Positions 24,401-33,615 of a DNA stretch of 64,000 nt are shown here, in pieces. Under the pieces are notes generated by a model that saw nothing but the letters and a program-made list of their open reading frames with translations, searched no databases and was not told the origin of the DNA. The number at the start of each line of letters is the position of its first letter. Position 1 is the stretch's first letter. This DNA comes from DAOUBP01 sp034432655. Its GTDB lineage: Bacteria > Chloroflexota > Anaerolineae > CG2-30-64-16. The position numbers and the translations under genes were made by a program. The stretch is taken from positions 62,001 to 126,000 of the forward strand of contig DAOUBP010000157.1 of the NCBI GenBank assembly GCA_034432655.1, in the 5' to 3' direction.

Positions 24401-27400
24401 TGACATTATCCTGGGCCGCGGTCTGGACCACCGGCCGGACCAGATCAGCATCCTCTTGCGAGACGGTCGGGAAGGATGCGTTCTTGAAGATCAACGGCAG
24501 CAGCAGTTTGTACGGCGCCTGCGGCCGGACGAACACGGCCGTGGTGCGCGGGGGCACGGTGAAGGTGCCGGTGGCCGGGTTGAAAGCTGCGGTCCTGACC
24601 ACCGGGTCCACCGAATCGGCCTGCACAGGATGCAGCGCGTAGGTGGCGCCGATGAACTGCGGCGCGGAGAAGCTTTGCGCCTCGTCGTTGGCGTTGATCA
24701 ACACCACGATGCCGTCGCTGTTGGGATCAATCTCGCTCAGCAGCACCTCGGAGAAGTGCATCACGATCAGGCCCGGGATTTGATCCGGCCCGGTGTTCAG
24801 GAAGCGCAGGTGATTCTGCACCTGTTCCGCAGTCTGCAGGCGGAAGAAAGGCGAGCTCTTGCGGATGCGCAGCCATTCCAGGAACATCTGCGCGCTGAGC
24901 TGGATATCGGCCGGCGCAGGCTTAAGCGCAGGGTTGGCCAGGAACGGCCGCATGATGTCCCAGTTGGCCTGGTTGGCCCAGGCCGGTGGCAGGCCCACAC
25001 CGAAGTTGTTGGTCTGATACGTCCAGTCCAGCTTGTTGAACCAGTCGCCGGAGTTGTAGCTGTCGCGATCCAGCGACTTGGAGCGCAGGATGTCGGAGCC
25101 GGCGTGGAAGAACGGCACGCCCTGGCTGAGCGCCACGATGCTCAGCCCCACCTGCTGCATGCGCACGCGATCGGCCATGCTGGTGCCCACGGGTGCCTTG
25201 TAGACGTTGTTGTCGTACAGGGTCTGGTTGTCGTGTTTGGAGATGTAGACGATATGCTCCTGCGGATCCAGCGTATAGCCGGCCGGGCTGCCGTTGTAAT
25301 CCACCTGAGTGCCGTCCACCAGCTGGCCGGTGCGATCCACGAACTTGTAGTCCCGCAAGTTGCCGGCCAGGCCCAGGCGCACCAGGTCGGCCAGGTGCAG
25401 CAGTTTCTCCTTCTCGGCCGCCGAGCCAGAGTTGAGCGCGTTGGGATCGTAGTAGAGGCCGTTGGCAAAGCCCTGGTTCTTGATCAGGTCGTTGCCGCCG
25501 TCAAACGGCCCGCCCCCGCGCACGGCATCGCGCAAGCGGTCGCTGAAGGTGCCGACACCGGTGCCGGCCATGTTGAACTGCGTCGCGTTGACCCCGCGCG
25601 CGTTGTCCGCCACCTCACCGAAGTTCCAGCCCTCGCCGTAGAGGTAGATAGACTTGCCGTCCACGCCATCAGCTTCCAGGGTCAGTGCGTCCAACGCCTG
25701 GCGGATCCTGGCCATGTTGGACACCATATGATGGCCCATCAGGTCAAAACGGAAGCCGTCCACCTTGTAATACTTGGCCCAGGTCACCACTGAGTCCACC
25801 ATGAGCTTCTCGAACATGGCGTGCTCGCTGGCGGTGTTGGCGCAGCAGGTGCTGGTTTCCACCCGGCCATCGTTGTTCAGACGATGGTAGTAGCCCGGCA
25901 CAATGCGATCCAGCACCGAGAAGGGGCTCTGCCCGGCCGCATTGGTGTGGTTATACACCACATCCATCACCACGCGCAGGCCGGTCTGGTTCAGGGCCTG
26001 CACCATCTCGCGAAACTCGACGATGCGGGTGGTGCCGTCCGGGTCCGTGCTATAGGAGCCTTCGGGCACGGTGTAATGGAACGGGTCGTAGCCCCAGTTG
26101 TAACCGTCCAGATCGCGCAGCGGTGCCAGCGCAGCCTGCTGCTGATCGGAGTCGGGCGGGTAGGTGGCCAGCACATCCGGGTCGGGCGCCTGCCACTGTG
26201 ATTTGTCCTCGTTGATGGTGGCGATGTCGAACGCGGGCAGCAGATGGATGTGGGTCAGTCCGGCCTCGGCCAGCGCCTTCAGATGCCGCATACCGTTGGA
26301 ATTCGGCAGCGTAAACGCTTTGTACGTGCCTTTCAGTTCGTCAGGCACTGAGGGGTCGTGCGCGCTGAAGTCGCGAATGTGCAACTCGTAGATGACGATG
26401 TCTTCGGGCGCAGCCAACGGCGGTTTGGCTAACGCCTCCCAGCCCTCCGGCGCCAGGGACGGATCGGCCAGGTCCACGATCTGGCTGCGCTTGCTGTTCA
26501 TGGACAGGCTCAGCGAGTACGGGTCGGTGACGAGATTGTGTTCCACCTTGCCGGTGCTGTGAACGTAGACCTCGACCTCGAACAGGTAGTACTGGCCTTT
26601 CCAACTGGGATCGCCCTTGATGGTCCACACGCCGCTGTCAGGGGTGAAGTACATGTCATATGGAACGCCCTCGGTCTCAGGGATGGCGTTCGAGAAAAGA
26701 TACAGCTTCACCGCCCTGGCGGTAGGCGCCCACAGCCGGATCACGGGCACATCGCCCTCCCAGGCGACGCCCAACTCACCGTCGTAGGTGTACAGGTCGT
26801 CCAACACGCCGGGGATCTGCAGGCCGGTGGCGTCTACCAGGTTGCCTTCCGCATCGGTGGCCGAGACCGCGATCTGGCCCTTGAGGATGTCAGGCACCAA
26901 AGACAGATCATCAGGCGCGATGTTCAGGGCCGGCCGCAGGGCCAGATGCGGGAACTTCTGCTTGATCGCGTCGGGCAGGCCCATGGGATTCAGAGTCAGC
27001 TCGATGGCTTCCCCGCCCGTGATGCCGTTGCGGCCCAGCTCCATACCGCCCTCGGCCGCATAGTGCAGCCGGTAGGTGTAAGACGGGTCAACCGCGGCCG
27101 ACCAGGCAATGGTATCCCGGCTGACCCAATGGGCCTGGTACTTGCTCAGGTCACCTGCGCCGGCCCGTCGCGATGCGACTGCCAGCGCAATGGCAGGATC
27201 GGTATACTGCACCCCGGTATCCTGCAGCTGCCAGATCTCATACCCTTTCTCAGCGAAGACCAGGAACTGGTCAGGACCGGGGTCCTTCTCGTCCCCCTTG
27301 TGGATGATGTAGGCCAGCATCGTAGCGTCCGGCATCAGGCGCACCTTCCAGTAGATGCCGAAGTCGTCCTGGCCGGTCGGCATCAACGGCGTGCCCCAGG

Positions 27401-29468
27401 TGATGCCGGGCTCGGCCGAGCCGGTCCACAGGTGCAGGCCCCAGCCGGCATAATCGCCTTTTGCGCGCCGGTAATGGATGATGGCATAGTCCTCGGCCGC
27501 GCCGCGCTGTCGATAGATCGTCTCAACGCCGGACTTCAGCCAGATTTCGTAGTTCTCGGCCGGCACGTAGGAACGGTCAGGTTGCGTGTCCTTCTCGTCT
27601 CCCTTGTGCACGATGAAGTTCACCGGTTTGGTCGGGTCGGCCAGCGCGATCTCGAAGTAAGCGCCATAGTCATCGAAGCCAGTCGGCAGTTTTGGGCTAT
27701 CCCAGGAAGTGGCTTCGCCGGGATCAATGGCATCGCCCCACAGGTGTAGGCCCCAGCCGTCGTAGTCGCCGCCGGGCCGCTTGTAGTGGATGATCGTCTT
27801 ACCTGTCGCCGCGGCGCGGGATGCATAATTCGCCGCATCGCCCTGTTTGAGCCAGAGCACCGGGATCAACGCGGGGATGAAGCTGCGGTCGTTGGGCGTG
27901 TCCTTGTCGTTGCCTTTATGGATAATATAGTTGACCGGCTTGGTGGGATCTTGCAGGCGGATCGCCACATAGGCGCCATAGTCGTCCACACCGGCGAATG
28001 GCTTGGGCGAATCCCAGGTGGTGCCCTCCTCCGGCGCAATGGCATCGCCCCACAAGTGCAGGCCCCAGAAGGTGTTGAAATCCGGGCCGGGGGTGCCGTA
28101 GTCGCCGGCCGGCCGGTTGTAGTGGATCACTGCGTATTCCAGCAGCACCGGCGGGACAGGCGCAGTGGTGATTGTCAGGATGTGGGTATTCGAATCGTAC
28201 TCGAACCTGGTCTCGTCCCCGTCGGCAGCCACAGTGAAAGGGATGTTCGGCCCGTTCTGCACGCCGCCGGCGCCGTAGTTGACGTCCCAACTCTCGTTGT
28301 GGGCCACCTTCGCCTCGTAGCTGCCGGCCGGGATCGCGGTCGTAGTGAAGCTGTAGGTGCCGTCGCCGTCCGGGTCTTGCAGCCAGGAGCGCAGACAATC
28401 CGGTTGCCAATCGCCGGGGCAGCCGAGCTCGCTCTGGAAGGAGCCCGGCACGGTGGCGATGATGCTGTTGACGTTATCGGTGACCCAATGTGACTTATGG
28501 TCGTAATAAAACTTGACGCTCTTCGCCTCGGCCAGGTTCAGCGGGATGTTGGCGCCGCCCGGCGCGCCGCCGGCACCGTAGTTCTCGTCCCAGCTGTTGT
28601 TCAGCGCGACCTTATACTCCCAGCTACCGGCCGGCACGTCGAACGTCCGCTGCCAGACGTCATCGGCGGCGTCGAAGTTTAGCTCGGTGGCGTCGCAAGC
28701 CGGATCCCAGTCGCCCGCGCAGCCCAGCTCGCTCTGCAGGCTGCCCACCAGCGCCACAGAATAGCCGGGGCCGGGCGGAGGCGGTGCGGCGGTAGTGATG
28801 CTAAGAATGTGAGTGGCCGGATCGTACTCGAACCTGGTCTGGTCGCCGTTGGCTGCCACGGTGAAGCTGTAATTAGCCCCGCCCGGCGTGCCGCCCTGGC
28901 CGTAGTTCTCGCCCCAGCTCTCGTCGTGGGCCACCTTGGCCTCGTAGCTGCCGGCCGGGATGGCGGTGGTCACAAAGCTGTACTTGCCGCTCCCGTCCGG
29001 CCCTTTGAGCAGCGACTTGAGGCATTCGGGCTGCCAGTCGCCGGGGCAACCGAGCTCGCTCTGAAAGGAGCCCGGCACGTTGGCGATCACTTTGTTGACG
29101 CTGTCTGCCACATAGTGATCGGCTGGGTCGTAGTACCAGCGCACCGTGTCACCTTCAGCCACAGTGAAGGGAACGTCAGCGGCCGGATAGGCCTTGCTCC
29201 AATCGCCGTCTTCCACGATCTTGTAGGCGTAGCTGCCGGCGACCGGGATAGCGACGCTGTATTTCCAGATGCCGTCGCCGTTGACGTCGCTCATGTCGGT
29301 CAATGGGTCGTTGTTCGCCCAGTCGCTGCCGCCGATCTCGCTCTCGAAGCTGCCAGCGACGTTGACCTGCGTCAGCGCGGGCACGGCCAGGGGCACCGCG
29401 CCGATCGGCAAGGTGCCCAGCAACATCGAAATCAGGGCCAGCAAGGCCACCAAACGGTACCTGCGCAT
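21414..29468 (-). CDS. Giant exported amylopullulanase with two GH13 domains and about eleven starch-binding modules
   Basis: The 2,684-residue secreted protein has a signal peptide (1-30). Order: four X25-like pullulanase modules in two tandem pairs (about 30-440), three CBM41 modules (about 447-770, each with W-G-L-H-L-W), a pullulanase N2 region, a CBM48 (about 903-1010), a pullulanase GH13 domain ([17 protein letters not shown]; nucleophile D1242, acid/base E1279, D1413), a second alpha-amylase-type GH13 domain (VDFVVNHT; D1951, E1985, D2056), an Ig-like domain (about 2263-2360) and three more CBM41 modules. Site 1 should cut alpha-1,6 branches and site 2 alpha-1,4 links. No sorting or anchor signal is seen. 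All six catalytic acids are present, so both halves should be active. Confidence 0.95.
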   Translation of the reverse strand: MRRYRLVALLALISMLLGTLPIGAVPLAVPALTQVNVAGSFESEIGGSDWANNDPLTDMSDVNGDGIWKYSVAIPVAGSYAYKIVEDGDWSKAYPAADVPFTVAEGDTVRWYYDPADHYVADSVNKVIANVPGSFQSELGCPGDWQPECLKSLLKGPDGSGKYSFVTTAIPAGSYEAKVAHDESWGENYGQGGTPGGANYSFTVAANGDQTRFEYDPATHILSITTAAPPPPGPGYSVALVGSLQSELGCAGDWDPACDATELNFDAADDVWQRTFDVPAGSWEYKVALNNSWDENYGAGGAPGGANIPLNLAEAKSVKFYYDHKSHWVTDNVNSIIATVPGSFQSELGCPGDWQPDCLRSWLQDPDGDGTYSFTTTAIPAGSYEAKVAHNESWDVNYGAGGVQNGPNIPFTVAADGDETRFEYDSNTHILTITTAPVPPVLLEYAVIHYNRPAGDYGTPGPDFNTFWGLHLWGDAIAPEEGTTWDSPKPFAGVDDYGAYVAIRLQDPTKPVNYIIHKGNDKDTPNDRSFIPALIPVLWLKQGDAANYASRAAATGKTIIHYKRPGGDYDGWGLHLWGDAIDPGEATSWDSPKLPTGFDDYGAYFEIALADPTKPVNFIVHKGDEKDTQPDRSYVPAENYEIWLKSGVETIYRQRGAAEDYAIIHYRRAKGDYAGWGLHLWTGSAEPGITWGTPLMPTGQDDFGIYWKVRLMPDATMLAYIIHKGDEKDPGPDQFLVFAEKGYEIWQLQDTGVQYTDPAIALAVASRRAGAGDLSKYQAHWVSRDTIAWSAAVDPSYTYRLHYAAEGGMELGRNGITGGEAIELTLNPMGLPDAIKQKFPHLALRPALNIAPDDLSLVPDILKGQIAVSATDAEGNLVDATGLQIPGVLDDLYTYDGELGVAWEGDVPVIRLWAPTARAVKLYLFSNAIPETEGVPYDMYFTPDSGVWTIKGDPSWKGQYYLFEVEVYVHSTGKVEHNLVTDPYSLSLSMNSKRSQIVDLADPSLAPEGWEALAKPPLAAPEDIVIYELHIRDFSAHDPSVPDELKGTYKAFTLPNSNGMRHLKALAEAGLTHIHLLPAFDIATINEDKSQWQAPDPDVLATYPPDSDQQQAALAPLRDLDGYNWGYDPFHYTVPEGSYSTDPDGTTRIVEFREMVQALNQTGLRVVMDVVYNHTNAAGQSPFSVLDRIVPGYYHRLNNDGRVETSTCCANTASEHAMFEKLMVDSVVTWAKYYKVDGFRFDLMGHHMVSNMARIRQALDALTLEADGVDGKSIYLYGEGWNFGEVADNARGVNATQFNMAGTGVGTFSDRLRDAVRGGGPFDGGNDLIKNQGFANGLYYDPNALNSGSAAEKEKLLHLADLVRLGLAGNLRDYKFVDRTGQLVDGTQVDYNGSPAGYTLDPQEHIVYISKHDNQTLYDNNVYKAPVGTSMADRVRMQQVGLSIVALSQGVPFFHAGSDILRSKSLDRDSYNSGDWFNKLDWTYQTNNFGVGLPPAWANQANWDIMRPFLANPALKPAPADIQLSAQMFLEWLRIRKSSPFFRLQTAEQVQNHLRFLNTGPDQIPGLIVMHFSEVLLSEIDPNSDGIVVLINANDEAQSFSAPQFIGATYALHPVQADSVDPVVRTAAFNPATGTFTVPPRTTAVFVRPQAPYKLLLPLIFKNASFPTVSQEDADLVRPVVQTAAQDNVMYFVMTDRFANGNPANDYGDDAGGDSEADVLRHGFLPTNTGYYHGGDLAGLTAQLDYLKDMGVNALWITPPVKNKPVQGDGTITGSTAGYHGYWGLDFLAVDPHLGTQADFTAFVQAAHQRGIKVYVDFVVNHTADVIQYQGGTYTYRNKTDYPYRDANGNAFDDRDYAGTATFPPLDAATSFPYVPVFAAEADRTIKNPTWLNNPIYYHNRGNSTFAGESSLYGDFFGLDDTFTEHPDVVNGFIEIARHWIDQGVDGFRLDTVKHVNMEFWQQFVPTVTDYARAQGKPDFFMVGEVFDGNPAYVSTFTTQGKLPATLDFGFHGAATAFAVRGAPASTLRDFFAQDDYYTDADSNAYSLAKFLSNHDLGRLGYALRAERATATDGELLARASLAYGLTYFTRGFPVIYYGDEQGFVGGGSDRESREDMMPSQVPSYNDNDLIGTAKTTADDNFDPTHPLYQTLKAYGALYSQHTALRRGAQIHRYSAAGAGVYAFSRLDPAEKVEYVLAFNNATVPQRVTFPTYMAGTRFTALYPAGAAAVTTGADRQITLEVPALSFVIYKSSVAVGSAPLAGAARIEWLPAMTFTKPTPGGDVRGRAEIAVALDTADYAEVTFAVKQGNGPYQVIGVDNNPPYRVFYDVRGLAEGTQLTFKAVARNLHGQLVSATTTGVVKPEVAVQAGYAIIHYHRPAGDYDGWGLHLWGNAIDPSEETAWDAPKLPNGEDRFGVFWFIKLADPTKPVGFIVHKGNDKDTPDDRFFVPQEGRQIWIVQGDATHHPNAAAALGKTVIHYKRADGNYDGWGLHLWGDAISPGEATTWDSPKLPTGFDDYGAYFEIALADPTKPVNFIVHKGDDKDVPPDRSYVPAQAHEGWLLSGDVTVYRQRGAAERYVVLHYHRPAGDYGDYTSADYNDFWGLHTWGGAEDPGWTNPRKADGRDRFGVYFKVPLLPGATEFGYILHRGDTKDLPTDQAFNVTQYGYEAWLLQSTPQYLLPMP

Positions 29469-29496
29469 AGGGGACTCCTTTCAAGGTGGTGAATTG

Positions 29497-29538
29497 GCAA
29501 ATTGCAGATAGCAAATAGTAGATGGCAAATAGCAGACG
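29497..29538. repeat. Six-word heptamer train in the amylopullulanase leader
   Basis: The words gcaaatt, gcagata, gcaaata, gtagatg, gcaaata and gcagacg follow each other with strict 7-nt period. It abuts the leader hairpin. Confidence 0.7.
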
Positions 29539-29572
29539 AGGCCGCACCCCTTTTGGGAGCTGCGGCCTCGTC
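29535..29572. promoter_or_regulatory. Stable hairpin in the amylopullulanase 5' leader
   Basis: Perfect 12-bp arms gacgaggccgca / tgcggcctcgtc surround a 14-nt loop. It falls within the roughly 170-nt untranslated leader predicted from the minus-strand promoter. It could be an attenuator or mRNA-stability element. Confidence 0.6.
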
Positions 29573-29647
29573 CTTTCAGAAAGCAAGCCAAAACACGTAG
29601 AACACGGGATCGCAAACCTCTAGCAAACGAACTGCTTTTGTAACTAG

Positions 29648-29677
29648 ATAGTATCACAAGCCCGGCAACAGTGTCAA
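29648..29677 (-). promoter_or_regulatory. Promoter of the amylopullulanase gene
   Basis: On the minus strand a perfect TTGACA (29677-29672) and TACTAT (29653-29648) are spaced by 18 bp, predicting a leader of about 170 nt. Confidence 0.65.
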
Positions 29678-29686
29678 AGAAGGGTT

Positions 29687-29714
29687 TTGCCGGACATCAA
29701 GGATGCGGTATACT
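29687..29714 (+). promoter_or_regulatory. Promoter of the P450 gene
   Basis: TTGCCG (29687-29692) and TATACT (29709-29714) are spaced by 16 bp. It lies inside the only possible upstream extension of the P450 frame, which argues for the downstream ATG start. Confidence 0.5.
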
Positions 29715-29767
29715 TCCTGACGCACGACAACAAGCTCCGTGCATACCTGTTGCTGTCACCGGGAGAA

Positions 29768-31222
29768 ATGCCCATGCCAGGCCAATCGGCTGCTTCAGCC
29801 AAACCCATCCCCGGCCCCGGCGACCGGCCGCCGTTGGCTGAGCTGGCCGCGCTGCGCGATGGACCGCATACCTTCCTGCTCAAAATCGCCCAGGTCTACG
29901 GCCCGATCTTGCGCTATCCGGTCGGACCGCCCATCGGCCCCCGCCTGGCCTTCTACCTGGTATGTGATCCGGCCGGGGTGAAACACGTGCTGCAGGACAA
30001 CCACAAGAACTACAGCAAGGACACCTTCCAGTACAACCTGCTCAGCACCATCACCGGCAAAGGGTTGCTGACCAGCGATGGGGACTTCTGGCTGCGACAA
30101 CGCCGGTTGGCGCAACCGGCCTTCCACCGCTCCCGCATCTACGGCTTCGTGCCGACCATACTGGCAATCACGCAAAGAATGCTCGACCGCTGGCAGACGC
30201 ATGCAACGCGCGGGGAACCGCTGGATGTGGCGGCCGAGATGATGCACGTCGCGCTGCAGATCGTGGGCGCAACCCTGCTCAGTATCGAGATCGGAGATCA
30301 GGCCGACGCGCTGGCGCAGGCCACGCTGGTCGTGCTGGATCACATTGTCCATCGCGCACGCACCTTTGGGATTGTGCCGGAATGGCTGCCGACACGCGGC
30401 AACAGGCGATACAAGGCGGCCATGCGGGCGCTGGAACAAGCGGTGTATGAGACGATCGCTGCACGGCGGCCTATCCCCCCCACCGCTCTCCCTGTGAAAG
30501 AGGGGGGCATTGCCTCCCCCGGCAAGGGAGGGGCAGGGGGAGAGGTTGACCTCCTGGCGATGTTCATGGCCGCGCGTGACCCCGACACGGGCCAGGGGAT
30601 GACCGAACAGCAGCTCCGCGATGAGGTGATGACCGCAATCATCGCGGGCCATGAGACCGTAGCCAGTGCGCTGGCGTGGACGTGGCATTTGCTGGCCCAG
30701 AACCCCGCAGCGGAGGCCCGGTTGCACGCCGAACTGGCGGAGGTGTTGGGGGACCGGCCCGTCACGGCCGATGACCTGACGCGGCTGCCGTACACTCAGG
30801 CGGTCTTCGAAGAGGCGCTGCGCCTCTATCCGCCCGCGTGGATCATTACCCGCAAGGCGTTGGCCGACGACGAAATTTGCGGCTACCACATCCCGGCCGG
30901 CGCATTGGTGGTGAACAGCCCCTACGTGACGCATCATTTGCCCCAGTACTGGGATGCGCCGGAGGCGTTCCGGCCGGAGCGGTTCCTGACCGAGACAACC
31001 GCCTACCCACGCTTCGCGTTTTACCCTTTTGGCTGCGGACCACGGCTGTGCATCGGCAATCAGTTCGCGCTGGTCGAGGCCGGGATCATCATCGCCAGCG
31101 TCGCACAGCGCTACCGCCTGCGGCCTGTGCCCGGCCACCCGGTGGAGGCAGAACCGGGGGTCACCCTGCGGCCCAGGCATGGGCTGTTGATGACGGTGGA
31201 ACCGGTGGACAGAAACAGGTGA
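29768..31222 (+). CDS. Cytochrome P450
   Basis: The 484-residue heme monooxygenase has a proline-rich start (IPGPGDRPPLAELAALRDG), C-helix WLRQRRLAQPAFHR, I-helix AIIAGHETVASALAW, the ExxR in FEEALRLYP, FRPERF and the heme loop FYPFGCGPRLCIGNQFA with axial Cys428. The pattern is of the CYP4/CYP102-like bacterial class. ATG 29768 or 29774 is favoured, both close to GGGAG; a TTG 27 codons upstream overlaps the promoter. Residues about 236-260 (PTALPVKEGGIASPGKGGAGG) are encoded by a C-run/G-run repeat that interrupts the helix region before LLAMFMAARD, so the loop looks like a recent in-frame insertion. Redox partner and substrate are unknown. Confidence 0.92.
   Translation: MPMPGQSAASAKPIPGPGDRPPLAELAALRDGPHTFLLKIAQVYGPILRYPVGPPIGPRLAFYLVCDPAGVKHVLQDNHKNYSKDTFQYNLLSTITGKGLLTSDGDFWLRQRRLAQPAFHRSRIYGFVPTILAITQRMLDRWQTHATRGEPLDVAAEMMHVALQIVGATLLSIEIGDQADALAQATLVVLDHIVHRARTFGIVPEWLPTRGNRRYKAAMRALEQAVYETIAARRPIPPTALPVKEGGIASPGKGGAGGEVDLLAMFMAARDPDTGQGMTEQQLRDEVMTAIIAGHETVASALAWTWHLLAQNPAAEARLHAELAEVLGDRPVTADDLTRLPYTQAVFEEALRLYPPAWIITRKALADDEICGYHIPAGALVVNSPYVTHHLPQYWDAPEAFRPERFLTETTAYPRFAFYPFGCGPRLCIGNQFALVEAGIIIASVAQRYRLRPVPGHPVEAEPGVTLRPRHGLLMTVEPVDRNR
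30475..30546. repeat. C-run/G-run repeat inserted in the P450 frame
   Basis: About 72 bp of alternating C-runs and G-runs (cccccc, agaggggggc, ctcccccggcaagggagggg, cagggggagagg) lie within the P450 gene and stay in frame. The composition and imperfect self-complementarity are unlike the rest of the gene and typical of intergenic REP-like elements. Confidence 0.6.
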
Positions 31223-31270
31223 TCGGACTCGCTGCCGGACATTCCTGCTTGGAGACGTAAACTGAAGTCT

Positions 31271-31987
31271 ATGTCAAAAACGTTTAGCGCCATCCTTTTC
31301 GATCTGGACGGGACGCTGTTGGACAGCAACATGCAAACCTTCCTCCCGGCATACTTGCAGGCGCTTTCGGCGCGTGTGGCGCACATCGCCCCGGCGGATC
31401 AGTTCGTGCCGCATCTGTTGGCGGCCACCCAGGCGATGGCCGCCAACGACGGCCGCGCCACCAACGCCGAGGTCTTCGCGCAGGCCTTCTTCCCCTTTGC
31501 TGGCCGCGGCCGCGAGGCGTGGGAACCGATCTTCGCAGCATTCTACGCCGAGGATTTCCCCCGACTGCGCAAGCTCACCCGGCCAATTCCGGATGCGCGC
31601 CAGGCCGTGGCGGCAGCCTTTGCAGCCGGTTACGACGTGGTGATCGCCACCAACCCGCTTTTCCCCGAGACGGCTATCCGCCAGCGCCTGGCGTGGGCCG
31701 GCGTGGCGGACTTTCCCTACAGGCTGGTAACAACCTACGAGAATAGCTGCTATGCCAAACCCAATCGCGCTTACTGGGCCGCCATCTGTCGCCACTTGGG
31801 GCACCCGACAGAGGCGTGCCTGGTAGTGGGTGACGAGCACATGGACATGGTGGCGGCACATGTCGGCTGCCCCACTTACCTGGTGCCGGGTCCGGCCACT
31901 GCGCTTCAGCCCGACACGCCGGCGCCTACCTATCGCGGCACACTGGCCGAACTGGTGAAACTGCTGAACGACCACTTTGCCTCTTGA
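31271..31987 (+). CDS. HAD-superfamily hydrolase
   Basis: The 238-residue protein shows the HAD motifs FDLDGTLLDSNM (nucleophile Asp), a motif II Thr in VVIATNPLFPETAI, the Lys region CYAKPNRAYW and VVGDEHMDMVAA (motif IV). The cap domain between I and II is large and helical, as in phosphoglycolate phosphatase-like (C1) members. It starts 48 nt after the P450 gene and 9 nt before the MFS gene, so the three probably form one unit. Substrate not identified. Confidence 0.82.
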   Translation: MSKTFSAILFDLDGTLLDSNMQTFLPAYLQALSARVAHIAPADQFVPHLLAATQAMAANDGRATNAEVFAQAFFPFAGRGREAWEPIFAAFYAEDFPRLRKLTRPIPDARQAVAAAFAAGYDVVIATNPLFPETAIRQRLAWAGVADFPYRLVTTYENSCYAKPNRAYWAAICRHLGHPTEACLVVGDEHMDMVAAHVGCPTYLVPGPATALQPDTPAPTYRGTLAELVKLLNDHFAS

Positions 31988-31996
31988 GAAAAACCG

Positions 31997-33184
31997 ATGA
32001 CAACACTCGCCCCCGCTCTCGACACCGCCAATGCCGAAGTCCAGGAAACCGGCCGCTTTCAGGCCGGCAGCGTGATCCTGATCTCGGCCGGGCACGGCGT
32101 GCACGACACCTACACCGCTTTCCTGCCCACCCTCCTGCCGGGGCTGATCGCCAGGTTCGCCCTTTCGACGGCGCAGGCCGGGCTTCTGAGCGTGTTCCTG
32201 CAATGGCCGTCGGTGTTACAGCCCTTTATCGGCTACGTGGCCGATCGGGCCAGCCTGCGCGCTTTCATCGTCCTCGCGCCGGGGATCACCGCCACGGCCA
32301 TGAGCCTGTTAGGGGTTGCGCCCACCTATGGGGTGCTGGCCGTGCTGCTGGTGATCGCCGGGCTGAGCTCGGCCGGGCTACACGCCGTGGGGCCGGTGGC
32401 CGTCGGTTACCTCGCGGGGCGGCGCCTGGGCCAGGGGATGAGCTTATGGATGGTGGGCGGGGAGTTGGGGCGCACCCTGGGGCCGTTAGTCATCGCTGCT
32501 GCCGTCACCGCCTATGGCCTGCGGGGCACGGCCTGGCTTCTCGTGGGCGGCTGGCTGACTTCGGGCGCGCTGTACCTGGTGCTGCGGCGGCGAAAGATAC
32601 GGGCAGAGCAGGCCGTCGAGCCGCGGCCCTGGCGACAGGCCTTGCTCACGATGCGACCGGTGTTGGTGCCCTTGACCTTTCTGTTGATCACCCGCGCCTT
32701 CCTGGTGTCGGCGGTGACCACCTTCCTGCCCACGTTGATGAGCCGCGCGGGCGCCACTTTGTGGCTGGCCGGCGGCGCGCTGTCGGTCCTCCAGGCGGCC
32801 GGCACTGCAGGCGCGTTGCTGGGCGGATCGCTCAGCGACCGGACGGGTCGCCGGGTCGTCCTGGCGACGTCGCTGGCGGCCGGACCACTTCTGACGCTGC
32901 TGTTCCTGAACGTGCAGGGATGGGTGCAACTGCCTGTGCTGGCGGTGCTGGGGTTCGTGTTGCTTTCCAACACGCCGGTGATCATGGCCATCGTGCAGGA
33001 AAGCTTCCCGCAGAACCGAGCGCTGGCCAACGGCATCTACATGGCCGTGCTCTTCCTGCTCAACGCGATTTCAATTGTGGGAGTCGGCTTGCTGGGCGAT
33101 CTGTTCGGGCTCCGCACCGCATTCGCGATCAGCGCCGGCCTGGGGCTGATCGGCCTGCCGCTGGTGTGGCGGCTGCCGGGCTGA
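31997..33184 (+). CDS. MFS transporter (Fsr/fosmidomycin-resistance-like)
   Basis: The 395-residue protein has 12 predicted membrane helices. An N-terminal GHGVHDTYTAFLPTLLPGL with an embedded His-Asp pair, VADRASLRAFIV between helices 2 and 3, and GLSSAGLHAVGPVAVGY resemble the fosmidomycin-resistance family of drug efflux proteins. The central loop contains RRRKIRAEQAVEPRPWRQ. The transported compound is not known. It follows the HAD gene by 9 nt. A palindrome-rich spacer separates it from the next gene. Confidence 0.8.
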   Translation: MTTLAPALDTANAEVQETGRFQAGSVILISAGHGVHDTYTAFLPTLLPGLIARFALSTAQAGLLSVFLQWPSVLQPFIGYVADRASLRAFIVLAPGITATAMSLLGVAPTYGVLAVLLVIAGLSSAGLHAVGPVAVGYLAGRRLGQGMSLWMVGGELGRTLGPLVIAAAVTAYGLRGTAWLLVGGWLTSGALYLVLRRRKIRAEQAVEPRPWRQALLTMRPVLVPLTFLLITRAFLVSAVTTFLPTLMSRAGATLWLAGGALSVLQAAGTAGALLGGSLSDRTGRRVVLATSLAAGPLLTLLFLNVQGWVQLPVLAVLGFVLLSNTPVIMAIVQESFPQNRALANGIYMAVLFLLNAISIVGVGLLGDLFGLRTAFAISAGLGLIGLPLVWRLPG

Positions 33185-33615
33185 GGGCCTGGGATTGAAA
33201 TCGCCAGGCTGATACAGCATAAACCTGCTACAAGCAGGTTACAAACCGCTGATGAACGCGCGCTTGAGCGCACTTTTCATCCTACCAGCCACCGAATTAT
33301 GAAGATTAGGACTTTATTCGGCTAATGGGCGAAACGTCCCGTAACGGCCGCCCGCACGACCACATGTGCACCTGCACACACCGCAGGTGCAGTGCCGGTG
33401 TAAATGGCTCGTGCTACTGAGCAGCGCCCGGTCAACCGGGCTGGCCTGCTGTATGGGCGCCACCTGGTAGCCCGGACGATTCACACTTGCACCTGCGGCG
33501 CAAGCGCAGGTGTCGCCGGGCGGCCTCACACGGCCAGCAGTGCGTCAGAAGAAGCGATTAGCGGATTAGTTTTTTAAGTTTCATCATTCGGTGACAGAAG
33601 AGGCCGACGAGACAC
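33185..33615. repeat. 431-bp gene-free spacer with four small palindromes
   Basis: No gene is visible. Four perfect stem-loops occur: aacctgc-tacaa-gcaggtt (33222-33240), gcgct-tg-agcgc (33260-33271), tgcacctgc with a 7-nt loop (33367-33391) and cacctgcg with a 7-nt loop (33491-33513). The last two share the cacctgc word. No promoter pair stands out for the downstream amylase gene. Confidence 0.6.

Noticed and set aside
21216..25793. A 1,525-codon open frame on the plus strand
   Set aside because: It is exactly antisense to the amylopullulanase gene, has no recognisable domain, and is explained by the high GC content and codon bias of the real gene.
26538..27749. A 403-codon open frame on the plus strand
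   Set aside because: It is also antisense to the amylopullulanase gene, with the same low-complexity Arg/Val-rich composition typical of shadow frames.
29687..29767. N-terminal extension of the P450 from a TTG
   Set aside because: The segment contains a good promoter and resembles no P450 N-terminus; the ATGs near 29768 have a ribosome site.
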